Source: DASSUC01 sp035649895 (lineage in GTDB: Bacteria; Actinomycetota; Actinomycetes; Mycobacteriales; Micromonosporaceae). From it: 26,444 bases of DNA. This document shows, one piece after another, positions 6,581 to 14,705 of this stretch; within the stretch, counting starts at the first letter, position 1, and every line of letters begins with the position of its first letter. The position numbers and the translations under genes are program-made. The notes beneath the pieces are model-generated. The model saw only the letters and a program-made list of their open reading frames with translations. It searched no databases and was not told where the DNA came from. The DNA lies in assembly GCA_035649895.1 (NCBI GenBank), contig DASRIS010000187.1:1-26444 (forward strand), in the 5' to 3' direction.

Positions 6581-7864
6581 CTAGCCGACGACGTACTCGG
6601 AGAACACCACCTCGTTGTGCGGGCACTCGCCCAGCGGGACGCCGTTGAACAGCGTGCGACGGCGGGCGTCCAGCACCTTCTCGTGCAGCTGCGCCGCGGT
6701 GTCGGCGGTGACGAGGAACATGCCCACCGCGTCAAGCTGCGTTGTCGTGCCGGACAGCCGCTGGCCGGGCTCCCTGGTCACCCGCTGCACGGTGGTCTCC
6801 AGCGGCAGCACCAGCTCGCGCAGCTCGGTGGCCTCCGGCGGAGCCTGCACGAACGCCTCGGCGCCGTAGCGGTGGGGGCGGTCGAGGAACGACATGTCCG
6901 GTGACTGCCCGGTGGCGAGGTCGACCAGCAGCGACGGGTACGACACGCCGAACACGTCGCTGAACACCACGACGCAGGCGCCACCGCACACCCGGGCGTT
7001 GAAGTCGACCAGCTCGATCGGGCCGCCGTCGGGCGCCACCATGACCTCGACGTGGGACGGCCCGTGGACGAAGCCGACCGCGCGGTGCATCTCCGTCACC
7101 TTCGCGATGATCTCGTCGGCGCGTGGGTGGTGGTACGGGAAGAGGAACGCCATCTCCACCACCGGGTTGCGGGCGAGCATGTGCCGCCCGGTGAGACCGA
7201 TCGGGCGCACCTCGCCGCGGTAGACCAGTGACTCGACCGACAGCAGCTCGCCGGTTGCCTTCTCCTCGACGACGAAGCCGCCGCCGCGGATGTACTCGCG
7301 CATCAGGTGGTAGGGCACCTCGGTCTCGGCCACCTCGGCGGCCGCCGCGCGCAGCTCGTCCAGTGAGGACACCACGTGGCACAGGGCGCTGCCGCTGCCG
7401 TGGGCCGGCTTGAGCACGGCCGGTCCGGGGAGCTGCCAACGGTCCCACTCGAGGGCCTCGCGCAGCAGCACCGAGCGCAGGCTGGTCAGGCCGGCCGCGC
7501 GCAGCTGCGTACGCAGGCTCGCCTTGTCCAGGATCCGCCGCACGGTCTCGGCCCCGTTGTTCGGCAGGCCAGCCAGCTCGCGCAGGGTGGCCTCGTACGG
7601 CAGCGGCGCCTCGAAGCCGCTGTATGTGCCCTGCACCTCATGCCGGTGATGGGTCTCCTCGATGACCTTCGCGACCTGCTTCGGGTCCTGCCACGAGTCG
7701 ACGTAGACGACCTCGTCAACGAGGTCGTCCGGCACCGCGAACGGCCCGGAGCTCCGCAGCGGGTCGTGGTTCAGCGCGACGATCCGGTAACCGCGCGCCT
7801 TGGCCTCCTTGGCCACCAGAACCATGTGGTTCATCAGCTCGAGCAGCACAAATACGTCTTTCAC
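6581..7864 (-). CDS. ATP-grasp carboxylate-amine ligase
   Basis: A 427-residue stand-alone ATP-grasp enzyme of the kind that joins amino acids through an acyl phosphate. The N-terminal Rossmann-like domain begins KDVFVLLELMNHM. The ATP-binding lysine and glycine-rich loop are K152-PAHGSGSA, and the magnesium-binding strand is ELVDFNARVCGG (284-295), with E284 and N289 as likely metal ligands. A C-terminal domain follows (about 330-427). The start is GTG 7864, with GGGGGA a few bases upstream. It is the first gene of the minus-strand operon and is read divergently from the regulator at 8186. With the ATP-grasp half of the fusion gene the operon encodes two ligases, consistent with two amide bonds or two alternative couplings. 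The substrates cannot be read from sequence. Confidence 0.85.
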   Translation of the reverse strand: MKDVFVLLELMNHMVLVAKEAKARGYRIVALNHDPLRSSGPFAVPDDLVDEVVYVDSWQDPKQVAKVIEETHHRHEVQGTYSGFEAPLPYEATLRELAGLPNNGAETVRRILDKASLRTQLRAAGLTSLRSVLLREALEWDRWQLPGPAVLKPAHGSGSALCHVVSSLDELRAAAAEVAETEVPYHLMREYIRGGGFVVEEKATGELLSVESLVYRGEVRPIGLTGRHMLARNPVVEMAFLFPYHHPRADEIIAKVTEMHRAVGFVHGPSHVEVMVAPDGGPIELVDFNARVCGGACVVVFSDVFGVSYPSLLVDLATGQSPDMSFLDRPHRYGAEAFVQAPPEATELRELVLPLETTVQRVTREPGQRLSGTTTQLDAVGMFLVTADTAAQLHEKVLDARRRTLFNGVPLGECPHNEVVFSEYVVG

Positions 7865-8185
7865 GAATCCCCCGAGGTGGGTCGACGACCGGATGTCGCG
7901 CCTGCGCTGACAGATGGGATGGGCACTCGTGGCGGGTGGCGGCCTGGCTCGGGCGCGGGATGCCTGCGCCCGGTGCCGTAAGCACCACGGGCAGCAGGTC
8001 AGCAGCTGTTGCGTGGTCGAACCCGGTCATCACCCACCCCCGATGCGTGACGCGATTCGCTTCCTCCGCTTGCCGCTCAAGCCGCCTTCCTCGTCGTGTC
8101 TGGCAAGCTAAGCACCTCGGTACGACACTGCCCCAACGGCTGCTGGCATCATGTTCCGGCATGGCGGCAACACGAGGGGGCAACT
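7865..8185. promoter_or_regulatory. Divergent intergenic region between ligase operon and its regulator
   Basis: This 321-nt gap separates the GTG start of the ligase operon (minus) from the ATG of the regulator (plus) and should hold both promoters. The clearest structure is GCTTG-CCGCT-CAAGC at 8068-8082, a perfect 5-bp inverted repeat. A further GGCAAGC at 8102-8108 pairs with GCTTGCC at 8068-8074. I see no confident -35/-10 pair. The small open frames crossing the gap show no family motif and overlap on both strands. Confidence 0.5.
8068..8082. promoter_or_regulatory. Inverted repeat, candidate operator
   Basis: GCTTG(8068-8072) CCGCT CAAGC(8078-8082) is a perfect dyad. A related half-site, GGCAAGC, lies at 8102-8108. 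It is about 105 nt upstream of the regulator start and in the only place shared with the divergent operon, so it is a candidate binding site for that LuxR-type regulator. This is a positional inference only. Confidence 0.3.
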
Positions 8186-9223
8186 ATGGTTAAACGGGCT
8201 GGTCCGCCGTTGCCGATACCGCATCAGACCTTCAAGTTCGCTGAGCTGGTCTACGCCTGCGTGGTGGACGGTCCGGCGACCACTGTGGAGCAGGTAGCCG
8301 CCAGCTGTGGACTGACGGAGGCCGATGCAGAAACGGCGGTTCGCCAGCTCAGCACGCTGGGACTACTGACAACGCTGCCGGGGACGCCGCAGCGCCTACT
8401 GGCTGTCTCACCGACGGTCGCAGTGACGAGCAAGATGGCGCCGCACGAGCGCGCGCTGGCCAACAACATGCGCCAGCTCAACGAGCTGCGCGGACAGATG
8501 GAGGCACTCGCCCTCGTCTACCAGCAGAGCCTCGGCCAGGGGGGCCGCGAGTCGGAGCTGGAGGTGCTGCCCGAGGCCGGCGCGGTCCAGGCGGTCCTGG
8601 CCGATCTCGGGGCGGGCAGCCGCGAGGAGGTGCTGACCTGCCAGCCCGGCGGGGTACGGCAGGGTCCGGCACTCCGCGACGACCTGGTGCGCGCCGAGGA
8701 GCTGCTGGCCCGCAACGTCCGGCTCCGCGCCATCTACCAGCACGCGGTCCAGTTCAACGCCGCAGCCACGGCGTACGCGGAACGCATCATCGCGCTGGGC
8801 GCCGAGGTACGCGTGGTCGGTGGCGAGCTGCTGTGGATGATGGTGTTCGACGGTCGGGTTGCGGTGGTTGCGCATCGCGACGAGCCGCTCGGCGCGGTGG
8901 TGATCCGCGACCCGAACACGGTCGACTTCGTCGTCAGCGTCTTCGAACAGTCGTGGGCGGCCGCCAAACCCCTCGTCGCCGGCCCTGACCCACAGCGCAC
9001 CGCGGCCATCTCCAACGACGTCAAGGCGACGATCGTACGCCTGCTCGCCGGAGGCCACTCCGACAAGACGATCGCGCGGCGGCTCGGCATTGCGGAGCGC
9101 ACCTGCCAGCGGCACATCTCTGAGATATTCGAGCGCATCGGCGCCAAGAGCCGCTTCCACGCCGGCTACCTCGTCCACCAGGCCGGGCTGGTCCCGGAGG
9201 GCAACCCGGCGACCGATCCCTGA
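8186..9223 (+). CDS. TrmB/LuxR-type transcriptional regulator
   Basis: A 345-residue protein with two DNA-binding-type regions. The N-terminus (about 12-70) looks like a TrmB/MarR-type winged helix (TTVEQVAASCGLTEADAETA, then RQLSTLGLL). The middle (about 90-265) resembles the phospholipase-D-like or sensor region of TrmB-type regulators. The C-terminus (about 275-335) is a LuxR/GerE helix-turn-helix containing HSDKTIARRLGIAERTCQRH, then ISEIFERIGAKSR. ATG 8186 is chosen because GAGGGGG precedes it by 5 nt and homology-like sequence begins there; an in-frame extension back to 8096 has no such support. It sits divergently beside the ligase/oxygenase operon and is the probable pathway-specific regulator. 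Its 3' end lies inside a 25-nt tandem repeat. Confidence 0.85.
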   Translation: MVKRAGPPLPIPHQTFKFAELVYACVVDGPATTVEQVAASCGLTEADAETAVRQLSTLGLLTTLPGTPQRLLAVSPTVAVTSKMAPHERALANNMRQLNELRGQMEALALVYQQSLGQGGRESELEVLPEAGAVQAVLADLGAGSREEVLTCQPGGVRQGPALRDDLVRAEELLARNVRLRAIYQHAVQFNAAATAYAERIIALGAEVRVVGGELLWMMVFDGRVAVVAHRDEPLGAVVIRDPNTVDFVVSVFEQSWAAAKPLVAGPDPQRTAAISNDVKATIVRLLAGGHSDKTIARRLGIAERTCQRHISEIFERIGAKSRFHAGYLVHQAGLVPEGNPATDP

Positions 9224-9271
9224 GGGCAAACTGGTGGCCGATCCCTGGGGACAACCCGGTGCTCGGTCCGT
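9197..9271. repeat. 25-nt tandem repeat spanning the regulator stop codon
   Basis: Three contiguous 25-nt units run 9197-9221, 9222-9246 and 9247-9271. The first two differ at few positions (GAGGGCAA..CC.GATCCCT) and the third is more diverged; a weak fourth may follow to 9296. The regulator's TGA stop (9221-9223) falls exactly at the first unit junction, so only the first unit is coding. Because 25 is not a multiple of three, the copies do not extend the protein. Confidence 0.8.
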
Positions 9272-9517
9272 GAGGCTGCCCCGGGCCTCGGTGACCACGA
9301 GGGCACCAGCTCCTTCGACCAGTGGACCGCTACTCGAACCGGATGCTGTCGTGCCGGGTCGCGATGCCCCATAAGCGGCGACGCGACCAGAGACACGGCG
9401 AACGTCCCACTACCCCGTTAATCACCGAGACGGTCGGGCTGGACGCTGCGACCAACAGGACAAACACCATCGCGTACGGCAGCACGATGCCCAGACCGGT
9501 CGGCTACCCGGACGCTG

Positions 9518-9898
9518 TCAAAGCTCATCGGAGGCGGACGGGCCCAGCTTGGTTACCCGGGCGAGATCCGCGCATGCCACAACGATCTGGGCGCCACCCA
9601 ACCGGGCTGTCACCAAGCCATCGGACAGCAGCGGCGCCAACGAGGCTTCCGGCGCACCGAGCACGTGTACCGCGACGATGCCGTCGTCCAGCACTGGTGA
9701 GCGGTCATCGCCGGTTGCGGGGCTGGCCCGCTCGCCTGCGGCGAGGAGGCCCAGCGATGTGGCCACGTACATCGCAAGCGCCGCGCCGCTGACCGAACGG
9801 AGCGCGCCGTAAGGGTCGACCGTGATGCGCCGCGCCACGGTCAGGGTGGTCGCGCTCCCGCTCAACCGCGCCAGGCCACGGCTGGTCCAGAAGCACAT
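9518..9898 (-). CDS. Unrecognised small protein (start uncertain, possibly truncated)
   Basis: I do not recognise a family. From ATG 9898 the frame gives 126 residues with high GC at third positions, a mildly hydrophobic stretch (SGAALAMYVATSLGLLAAG) and a second half of alternating hydrophobic strands ending KLGPSASDEL. The codon bias favours this strand over the overlapping plus-strand frames. No ribosome-binding site precedes ATG 9898. The coding look continues upstream to about 9950 without a better start, so the gene may have lost its 5' end. It lies head to head with the phosphorylase-pentapeptide gene (10091), with about 190 nt between. The stretch from 9272 to 9517 holds no gene that I can support. 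Confidence 0.35.
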   Translation of the reverse strand: MCFWTSRGLARLSGSATTLTVARRITVDPYGALRSVSGAALAMYVATSLGLLAAGERASPATGDDRSPVLDDGIVAVHVLGAPEASLAPLLSDGLVTARLGGAQIVVACADLARVTKLGPSASDEL

Positions 9899-10090
9899 CC
9901 ACGCGCCGGCCGGGAACAGTCCGGCCAGTATGGACAGTGGGTCGGCCCGTAGTGACTGGCTGACCGAACTCCTATCCGCCCCAGGACACGGTTGATCCAG
10001 CTCGTCCGTGATACTGAGATGTCCGTCTGCTCTCAGAGCGCAGCGGGGTCGGGCATGGTCAATGTCACCGAGTGACGATCGGTAGGACGC

Positions 10091-12040
10091 ATGCGACAAC
10101 CAGACATAACGATCGGAATCGTATCGGCGCTGTGGCAGGAAAGCGCCGCAATGCGCAGCCTTGTTGAGGGCCTGCACCGCGTGCCGGCCAGGCCGCACGA
10201 CCGTAACCACTATCTTGAGGGCTGGTTGCCCAGCATAGATCCGGACCGGCCACACGGTGTGGTACTTGCTCTCCTGCCGCAGGACGGCACTGGCAACGCG
10301 TCGTCGGTGTGTACCGATCTGTTACGCAGCTATCCGGCGTTGGGATGTGTTGTCATGTGCGGCATCGCCGGTGGCGTCCCTTCGCTAGCTGAGCCCGGCC
10401 GGCATGTCCGGCTGGGAGATGTGGTGGTCGCTGATGCGATCGTCGGCTACGGGCATGTCCGACGGGTGGATGGCGTGGAGCTGCTGCGCCGGCCGCAGGA
10501 CGGGATCAGCGCGGATCTGACCCGGGCTATGCACGAGCTACGCATCGGTGAGCTGGCTGCCGAGCGACCGTGGCGGGCATGGCTGGGTGGCGCAGATCCG
10601 CGGCTGGCGCAGTTCCGGCGGCCGCCCGCCGGCGCGGATGTGCTGTGCGTGGCCGGTGCGCCGGTTGCCCATCCGGACCCGTCCGCGACCGGTCATGAGC
10701 CCGGTTGGCCGAAGGTTCACTACGGTCCGATCGGCAGCGCGGATGTGTTGCTGCGTGACGAGAGCAAGCGCGACGAGCTGGCCGCCAGGTACAACATCCT
10801 CGCTGTGGAGATGGAAGCATCCGGCATCGTCTCCGCTGCGGTGCTACGCAACCGAACCTGGTTCGTCGTTCGTGGAGTCGTCGACTACTGCTCAAACACC
10901 GACAGGACCGACGAATGGTACCTGTACAGCTCGCTGGCTGCCGCTGCCTACGTGCGAGCGCTGCTTGCGATGTGCCACCCATTCGGCGAGATCCAAACGG
11001 ACGGCGTCGCGCCCAGCATTCAAGCCCAGTCAGGCGCGCTCGCCTCCGTGCCCGCAGTGTCGACGCCGAACTCTGGCCCACCACGGCCATCGGCGCCGCG
11101 TAGCGGGCCAGTCTCGACCGCGCCCAGGCAACCTCCTACCAGCGCTCAAAGATCTCGCCCGGCAGTGCGCGTACTTTCGGTCTTCACCGTTCTTCTGACG
11201 CTTGTTGCGGTGTACATCAAGATCCAGTACGGATGGCCGCACTTCGGCGGACAACCAGCAGCTACTGACAGGATTACCAGAGCCGTCGAGCAGCTCGCCG
11301 CGGGTGACATCATCGTCCGAACCGCCGCAGTCGGTGCGTTGGAGCAAATCATGCGCGACTCGCCGGCCGATCAGCCCACCATCGTGGATATCCTCGCCAG
11401 GTTCGTCCGTACCCACGCTCCTCGTGCCGGGGTCACCGCCGGTGCCTGCTCGTCTCCCCTTCGCACCGGGGGCCCCGCGCCGAAAGCCCACCCCACCGAC
11501 AAGAGACCGGACGATATCCAGGCAGCTCTTACTGTGCTCGGCAGGCGCAACATCGCTCACGACCGTCGCGGCGATCCGATCAACCTGGCCAACACAGACC
11601 TGCGCAACGCCAACCTGGGCAGCGCGAAACTACCGAGCGCCAACCTCTGTGATGCGGACGCACGCTACGCCAACCTGACCGATGCCGACCTGTCCGGCGT
11701 ACGCATTCGCGGCGCCAATCTGCTTGGTGCCGACCTCACTCGCGCCGACTTCACCAACGCCACGATGAACTGGATTACGCTATACGGCGCACACCTGATC
11801 GACGCAGATCTCGCCAATGCCGTCCTGGACGACGCCTGCCTCTACAAGGCGGACCTTGGCGGAGCCAACCTCAGCGGTGCCAGCCTCGCAGATGCGAATC
11901 TCACCGACGCCAATCTGGCCAGCAGTCGAGGTCTTACCAGCGAACAACTCCGCCATGCACGGATCTCCGCCAACACCAAACTGCCAATAGGCATAGCTCG
12001 ACCGGAACCCAGAGCCACAGCCGACGGCTCCTGCTCGTAG
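10091..12040 (+). CDS. Nucleoside phosphorylase-like / transmembrane / pentapeptide-repeat fusion protein
   Basis: 649 residues in three parts. Residues 7-295 match the PNP/MTA-nucleosidase fold: IGIVSALWQE at the start, the CGIAGG loop (90-95), and VEMEASG (239-245), which corresponds to the ribose-binding VEMEG/A motif. A Pro/Ser-rich linker (about 305-357) leads to one predicted transmembrane helix (359-381). After it comes the EQLAAGDIIVRTAAVGALEQ region typical of actinobacterial membrane pentapeptide proteins, then pentapeptide repeats (about 498-612, A(N/D)LXX). The repeats fold into a right-handed quadrilateral helix. ATG 10091 has GGTAGGA just upstream. Phosphorylase-like domains joined to sensor or scaffold modules occur in predicted bacterial conflict and immune systems, where they may attack nucleotides. 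That role is inferred. Confidence 0.85.
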   Translation: MRQPDITIGIVSALWQESAAMRSLVEGLHRVPARPHDRNHYLEGWLPSIDPDRPHGVVLALLPQDGTGNASSVCTDLLRSYPALGCVVMCGIAGGVPSLAEPGRHVRLGDVVVADAIVGYGHVRRVDGVELLRRPQDGISADLTRAMHELRIGELAAERPWRAWLGGADPRLAQFRRPPAGADVLCVAGAPVAHPDPSATGHEPGWPKVHYGPIGSADVLLRDESKRDELAARYNILAVEMEASGIVSAAVLRNRTWFVVRGVVDYCSNTDRTDEWYLYSSLAAAAYVRALLAMCHPFGEIQTDGVAPSIQAQSGALASVPAVSTPNSGPPRPSAPRSGPVSTAPRQPPTSAQRSRPAVRVLSVFTVLLTLVAVYIKIQYGWPHFGGQPAATDRITRAVEQLAAGDIIVRTAAVGALEQIMRDSPADQPTIVDILARFVRTHAPRAGVTAGACSSPLRTGGPAPKAHPTDKRPDDIQAALTVLGRRNIAHDRRGDPINLANTDLRNANLGSAKLPSANLCDADARYANLTDADLSGVRIRGANLLGADLTRADFTNATMNWITLYGAHLIDADLANAVLDDACLYKADLGGANLSGASLADANLTDANLASSRGLTSEQLRHARISANTKLPIGIARPEPRATADGSCS

Positions 12041-12152
12041 CCAGCAGCCGCAGGCCCGCCCCTCGACCAAGCGACGAATGTCATCAACGCAGCGGGTGGG
12101 AGTGTCCCCACAAGCGGGCGCTCAGTGTCGGCAGTGGCGGAGACCGACCCGG

Positions 12153-12515
12153 TTATCGGTGCCGCCCGTCGGCGACGGTCAGCGTGGTGCCGGCCGGGTA
12201 GGTCTCGGTTCCGCCGTTGGCGCGGGTGATGGTGATTGCCGCGCTAGCGGTCACCGTGTCGCCGGGGCGCAGGTCGACGGTTGGCGGTGCGTCGACCACG
12301 AACGTGCCGTGCCCGTGCCGCACCTCGACCAGTCCTTCGGCGCGCAGCACGGCCAGCGCGCGGCGGATCGTCTCGCGCGCCAGGCCGAACTCATCGTGAA
12401 GATCCTTCTCGGACGGCACGCGCTGCCCAGCCGAGAGCTGTCCGTCCCGGATGCGATCACGGAGGACGCTTGCCAGCTGCCTGTACGCAGCCCCTTCGCG
12501 ATCCGGCGCGATCAT
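12153..12515 (-). CDS. GntR-family transcriptional regulator (short, no UTRA domain)
   Basis: A 120-residue protein. Residues about 8-75 form the GntR winged helix-turn-helix, including AYRQLASVLRDRIRDGQLSA, PSEKDLHDEFGLARETIRRA and VRHGHGTFV. The remaining 45 residues are a short Thr-rich beta-like tail instead of the effector-binding UTRA or FadR domain, so there may be no ligand pocket. It is transcribed divergently from the XRE/TPR gene; the 77-nt gap contains a GTCTAGAC palindrome that fits HutC/DasR-type GntR operators. Short GntR proteins of this kind are frequent on actinobacterial plasmids and integrative elements. Autoregulation is likely. Confidence 0.85.
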   Translation of the reverse strand: MIAPDREGAAYRQLASVLRDRIRDGQLSAGQRVPSEKDLHDEFGLARETIRRALAVLRAEGLVEVRHGHGTFVVDAPPTVDLRPGDTVTASAAITITRANGGTETYPAGTTLTVADGRHR

Positions 12516-12551
12516 GCAACGACCGTAGGTATGGGCGCATAGGCGTCAGGT

Positions 12552-12568
12552 AGTGTATTCGTCTAGAC
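12552..12568. promoter_or_regulatory. GTCTAGAC operator-like palindrome and -10 in the gntR/XRE divergent region
   Basis: GTCTAGAC (12561-12568) is a perfect 8-bp palindrome matching the core of HutC-subfamily GntR sites (the DasR site core is GGTCTAGACC). On the minus strand TACACT (12557-12552) lies just beyond it and fits a -10 box for gntR. A weak TGTGAG 16 nt upstream could be the -35. The palindrome would then sit in the spacer, suiting autorepression. Confidence 0.5.
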
Positions 12569-12592
12569 CTCTGCTCACATCGGGATCGAGAG

Positions 12593-13915
12593 ATGCGACA
12601 TCGCTCCACGCCAGACCCGCGCTTCGGGGAAGCGATGCGGGAGCTGCTGGCCAAGCGCGGGATGTCGTACCGGGTGTTGGCCGCGCGGACGTTTCACGGC
12701 AAGAGCTACCTGCACGAGCTGGCCGCCGGCAAGAAGGCGCCGACTCCCGAGATCGCCCGGCGGATCGACCTCGCGTTGGGAGCACGCGGCCGATTGACGG
12801 AGCTTGTTGTCAGCCCACGGGTCGGCGCACCCTTGCTCATGGGCGACGGCTGGGGACGGTCTGACAACGAACGCCTGGCGCATGTGCTGGTCTCGGAGAC
12901 GCCCGGCCCGGACAACGCGCTCCGGCTCGCTCACGAATGGCTCGTGGCAGAGCCGCCCCAGATCTACGAGCTACGCGCGGGACGTCGCGTCGGAGCCGCC
13001 ACGGTCGCCACGATCGAGCGCCGTGTCCAGCAGCTTCGGCTGCTCGATGACCACGTGGGCGGCGACGAGACGTACCCCGTCCTGTCCGGCGAGCTGGCCG
13101 CCACATCCGCCTTGCTCCGCGAGGCGGCGTACCCGGCACAGCTCGGCCGCCGGCTTCTGGTCGTTACTGCGGACCTGTGCCAGCTCGCCGGGTTCGTCGC
13201 CGCGGACACCGGGCGGTACGCGGACGCCAAGCGCCTCCACGCGGCCGGCGTCCGGGCCGCCCATGCCGGCGGCGACACCGAGTCCGCCGCGAACAACCTC
13301 AGCTCCATCGCCTACGTGGAAGCCAACTCCGGCGACCCACGCACGGCGGTCCTCCTTGCCCGGTCGGCGTATGCGGGAGTACGCCACACCGGCCGTGCCA
13401 CCGTTCGAGCGCTGCTGCTCGAACGGCTCGCGTGGGCGCACGCGCGGGCAGGCGACGCGCTGGCCGCTGAACGGACGCTCGGCACGGTGGAGGAGGTCTA
13501 CCCCGTGCCGCGACCCGCGGACGACCCGCCGTGGGCCTACTGGCTCAGCCCAGAAGAGGTCCAGGTCATGGCCGGTCGAGTGTGGACGGAGCTGCGCCGG
13601 CCGCTACGCGCTGTCCCGATCCTGGAGCGGGCAACGGCCGGCTACAACGATGACGTACCGCGTGAGACGGCCCTGTACCTCACCTGGCTCGCCGAGGCGC
13701 TGGTGCAGGCCGGCGAGATTGAGGCTGCCGCGGACCGAGCCACCAAGGCGCTGAGGCTCGCTCGACGGGCGCACTCACACCGGACCATGGAGCGGGTCGC
13801 GACGGTCCGCGCGTCCATGGCGCCCTACGCTGACGCTCTAGCCGTGGCGGCCTTCGAGGAGGAGTACCTCGATGACGGCCCGTCCGCCAACACCGCCGAG
13901 ACGGCGGACAGCTAG
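12593..13915 (+). CDS. XRE-family helix-turn-helix / TPR regulator
   Basis: 440 residues. The N-terminus (about 8-70) is a Cro/C1-type HTH: FGEAMRELLAKRGMSYRVLA, then GKSYLHELAAGKKAPTPEIA and RRIDLALGARGRL. The rest (about 150-430) is alpha-helical and Ala/Leu/Arg-rich with tetratricopeptide-like repeats, for example DAKRLHAAGVRAAHAGGDTE and AADRATKALRLARRAHS. This layout is typical of the large actinobacterial group of XRE-TPR regulators, whose TPR part is thought to bind peptides or partner proteins. ATG 12593 follows GAGAG. It is divergent from gntR and probably shares its control region. The target genes are unknown. Confidence 0.85.
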   Translation: MRHRSTPDPRFGEAMRELLAKRGMSYRVLAARTFHGKSYLHELAAGKKAPTPEIARRIDLALGARGRLTELVVSPRVGAPLLMGDGWGRSDNERLAHVLVSETPGPDNALRLAHEWLVAEPPQIYELRAGRRVGAATVATIERRVQQLRLLDDHVGGDETYPVLSGELAATSALLREAAYPAQLGRRLLVVTADLCQLAGFVAADTGRYADAKRLHAAGVRAAHAGGDTESAANNLSSIAYVEANSGDPRTAVLLARSAYAGVRHTGRATVRALLLERLAWAHARAGDALAAERTLGTVEEVYPVPRPADDPPWAYWLSPEEVQVMAGRVWTELRRPLRAVPILERATAGYNDDVPRETALYLTWLAEALVQAGEIEAAADRATKALRLARRAHSHRTMERVATVRASMAPYADALAVAAFEEEYLDDGPSANTAETADS

Positions 13916-14090
13916 CGCGGACGCTCGGCGGACCGCCGTTCCCTTCCCGCCAACCCGCGCCACCACAAGGCTCTTTTGTGAGCGCCGAGGCGACAGCACA
14001 GGGCCCGTCTCGACGCTCTCAGGGCCCCGGTCGTACGTGACCGTAGTCTCCGTGCGGCCGGGCTTGCCAAGCGCGAGGAAGGGATGAGAC

Positions 14091-14693
14091 ATGACCATCA
14101 CCACTGAGCCCCGGTCGGCCATGGATGACCCGATGAACATGCCGTTCGATGGCTACACCCCGGAGCTTGCCCGGCAGCTCGAAGAGCGTGCTGACGAGAT
14201 CGACCACCTGATCGCCATCGCGTTCCATCTGTCAGCGCGACTGTCGCCGTACGTGCTGGACAGAGAGCAGATCATCAACGTCGTGGTCGAGGATGTCGGC
14301 CAGCGGTACCGCTCGCATCGCGAACGGACGCCGCACCCGGTAAGTGTTGCTCAGTTCGTGGATGACTACGTGAGCCAGGTCGAGGCGGCAGAAGCCGAAG
14401 CGTCGCCCGCCGAGGTGTGGGCCAACCACATCGAGCGGCTCGACACCGTGTTGGTTCCGCTCGACCGCCCACCGTCCGGAGTCAGCCGGCGCCTGCGCTG
14501 CACCGACTCCTGCTGCATCGACAACCCCCACGCCGACATGGACCTCCTGGTCGGCGGAGAGGTCATCGGTGGGACGAGGTACGAGCCGAACGCGCAGTGG
14601 GTCTCGTGGGGACCGGCCGGCAGATCGACCGGCCACAGCACCCGGTCAGAGGCCGAGATCGCGCAGCTCAACACCTACCGCACGCGGCACTAA
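14091..14693 (+). CDS. Unknown acidic protein, 200 residues
   Basis: I do not recognise a family. ATG 14091 is preceded by GGAAGGG about 9 nt upstream, and codon bias supports a real gene. The first 125 residues look alpha-helical and acidic (LARQLEERADEIDHLIAIAF; VEAAEAEASPAEVWANHIER). The last 75 contain a cysteine cluster (CTDSCCID, about 139-146) and glycine/tryptophan-rich strands (GGEVIGGTRYEPNAQWVSWG). No signal peptide or membrane helix is seen. It follows the XRE-TPR gene by 175 nt in the same direction and is the last gene before the tRNA-Tyr hairpin. Position next to regulators and a tRNA suggests accessory DNA. Confidence 0.7.
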   Translation: MTITTEPRSAMDDPMNMPFDGYTPELARQLEERADEIDHLIAIAFHLSARLSPYVLDREQIINVVVEDVGQRYRSHRERTPHPVSVAQFVDDYVSQVEAAEAEASPAEVWANHIERLDTVLVPLDRPPSGVSRRLRCTDSCCIDNPHADMDLLVGGEVIGGTRYEPNAQWVSWGPAGRSTGHSTRSEAEIAQLNTYRTRH

Positions 14694-14705
14694 ACCATGA
14701 TCAAG

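Noticed and set aside
12092..12110. Second copy of the tRNA-Tyr 3' end (attachment repeat)
   Set aside because: GCGGGTGGGA resembles the tRNA end for only about nine bases and then diverges.
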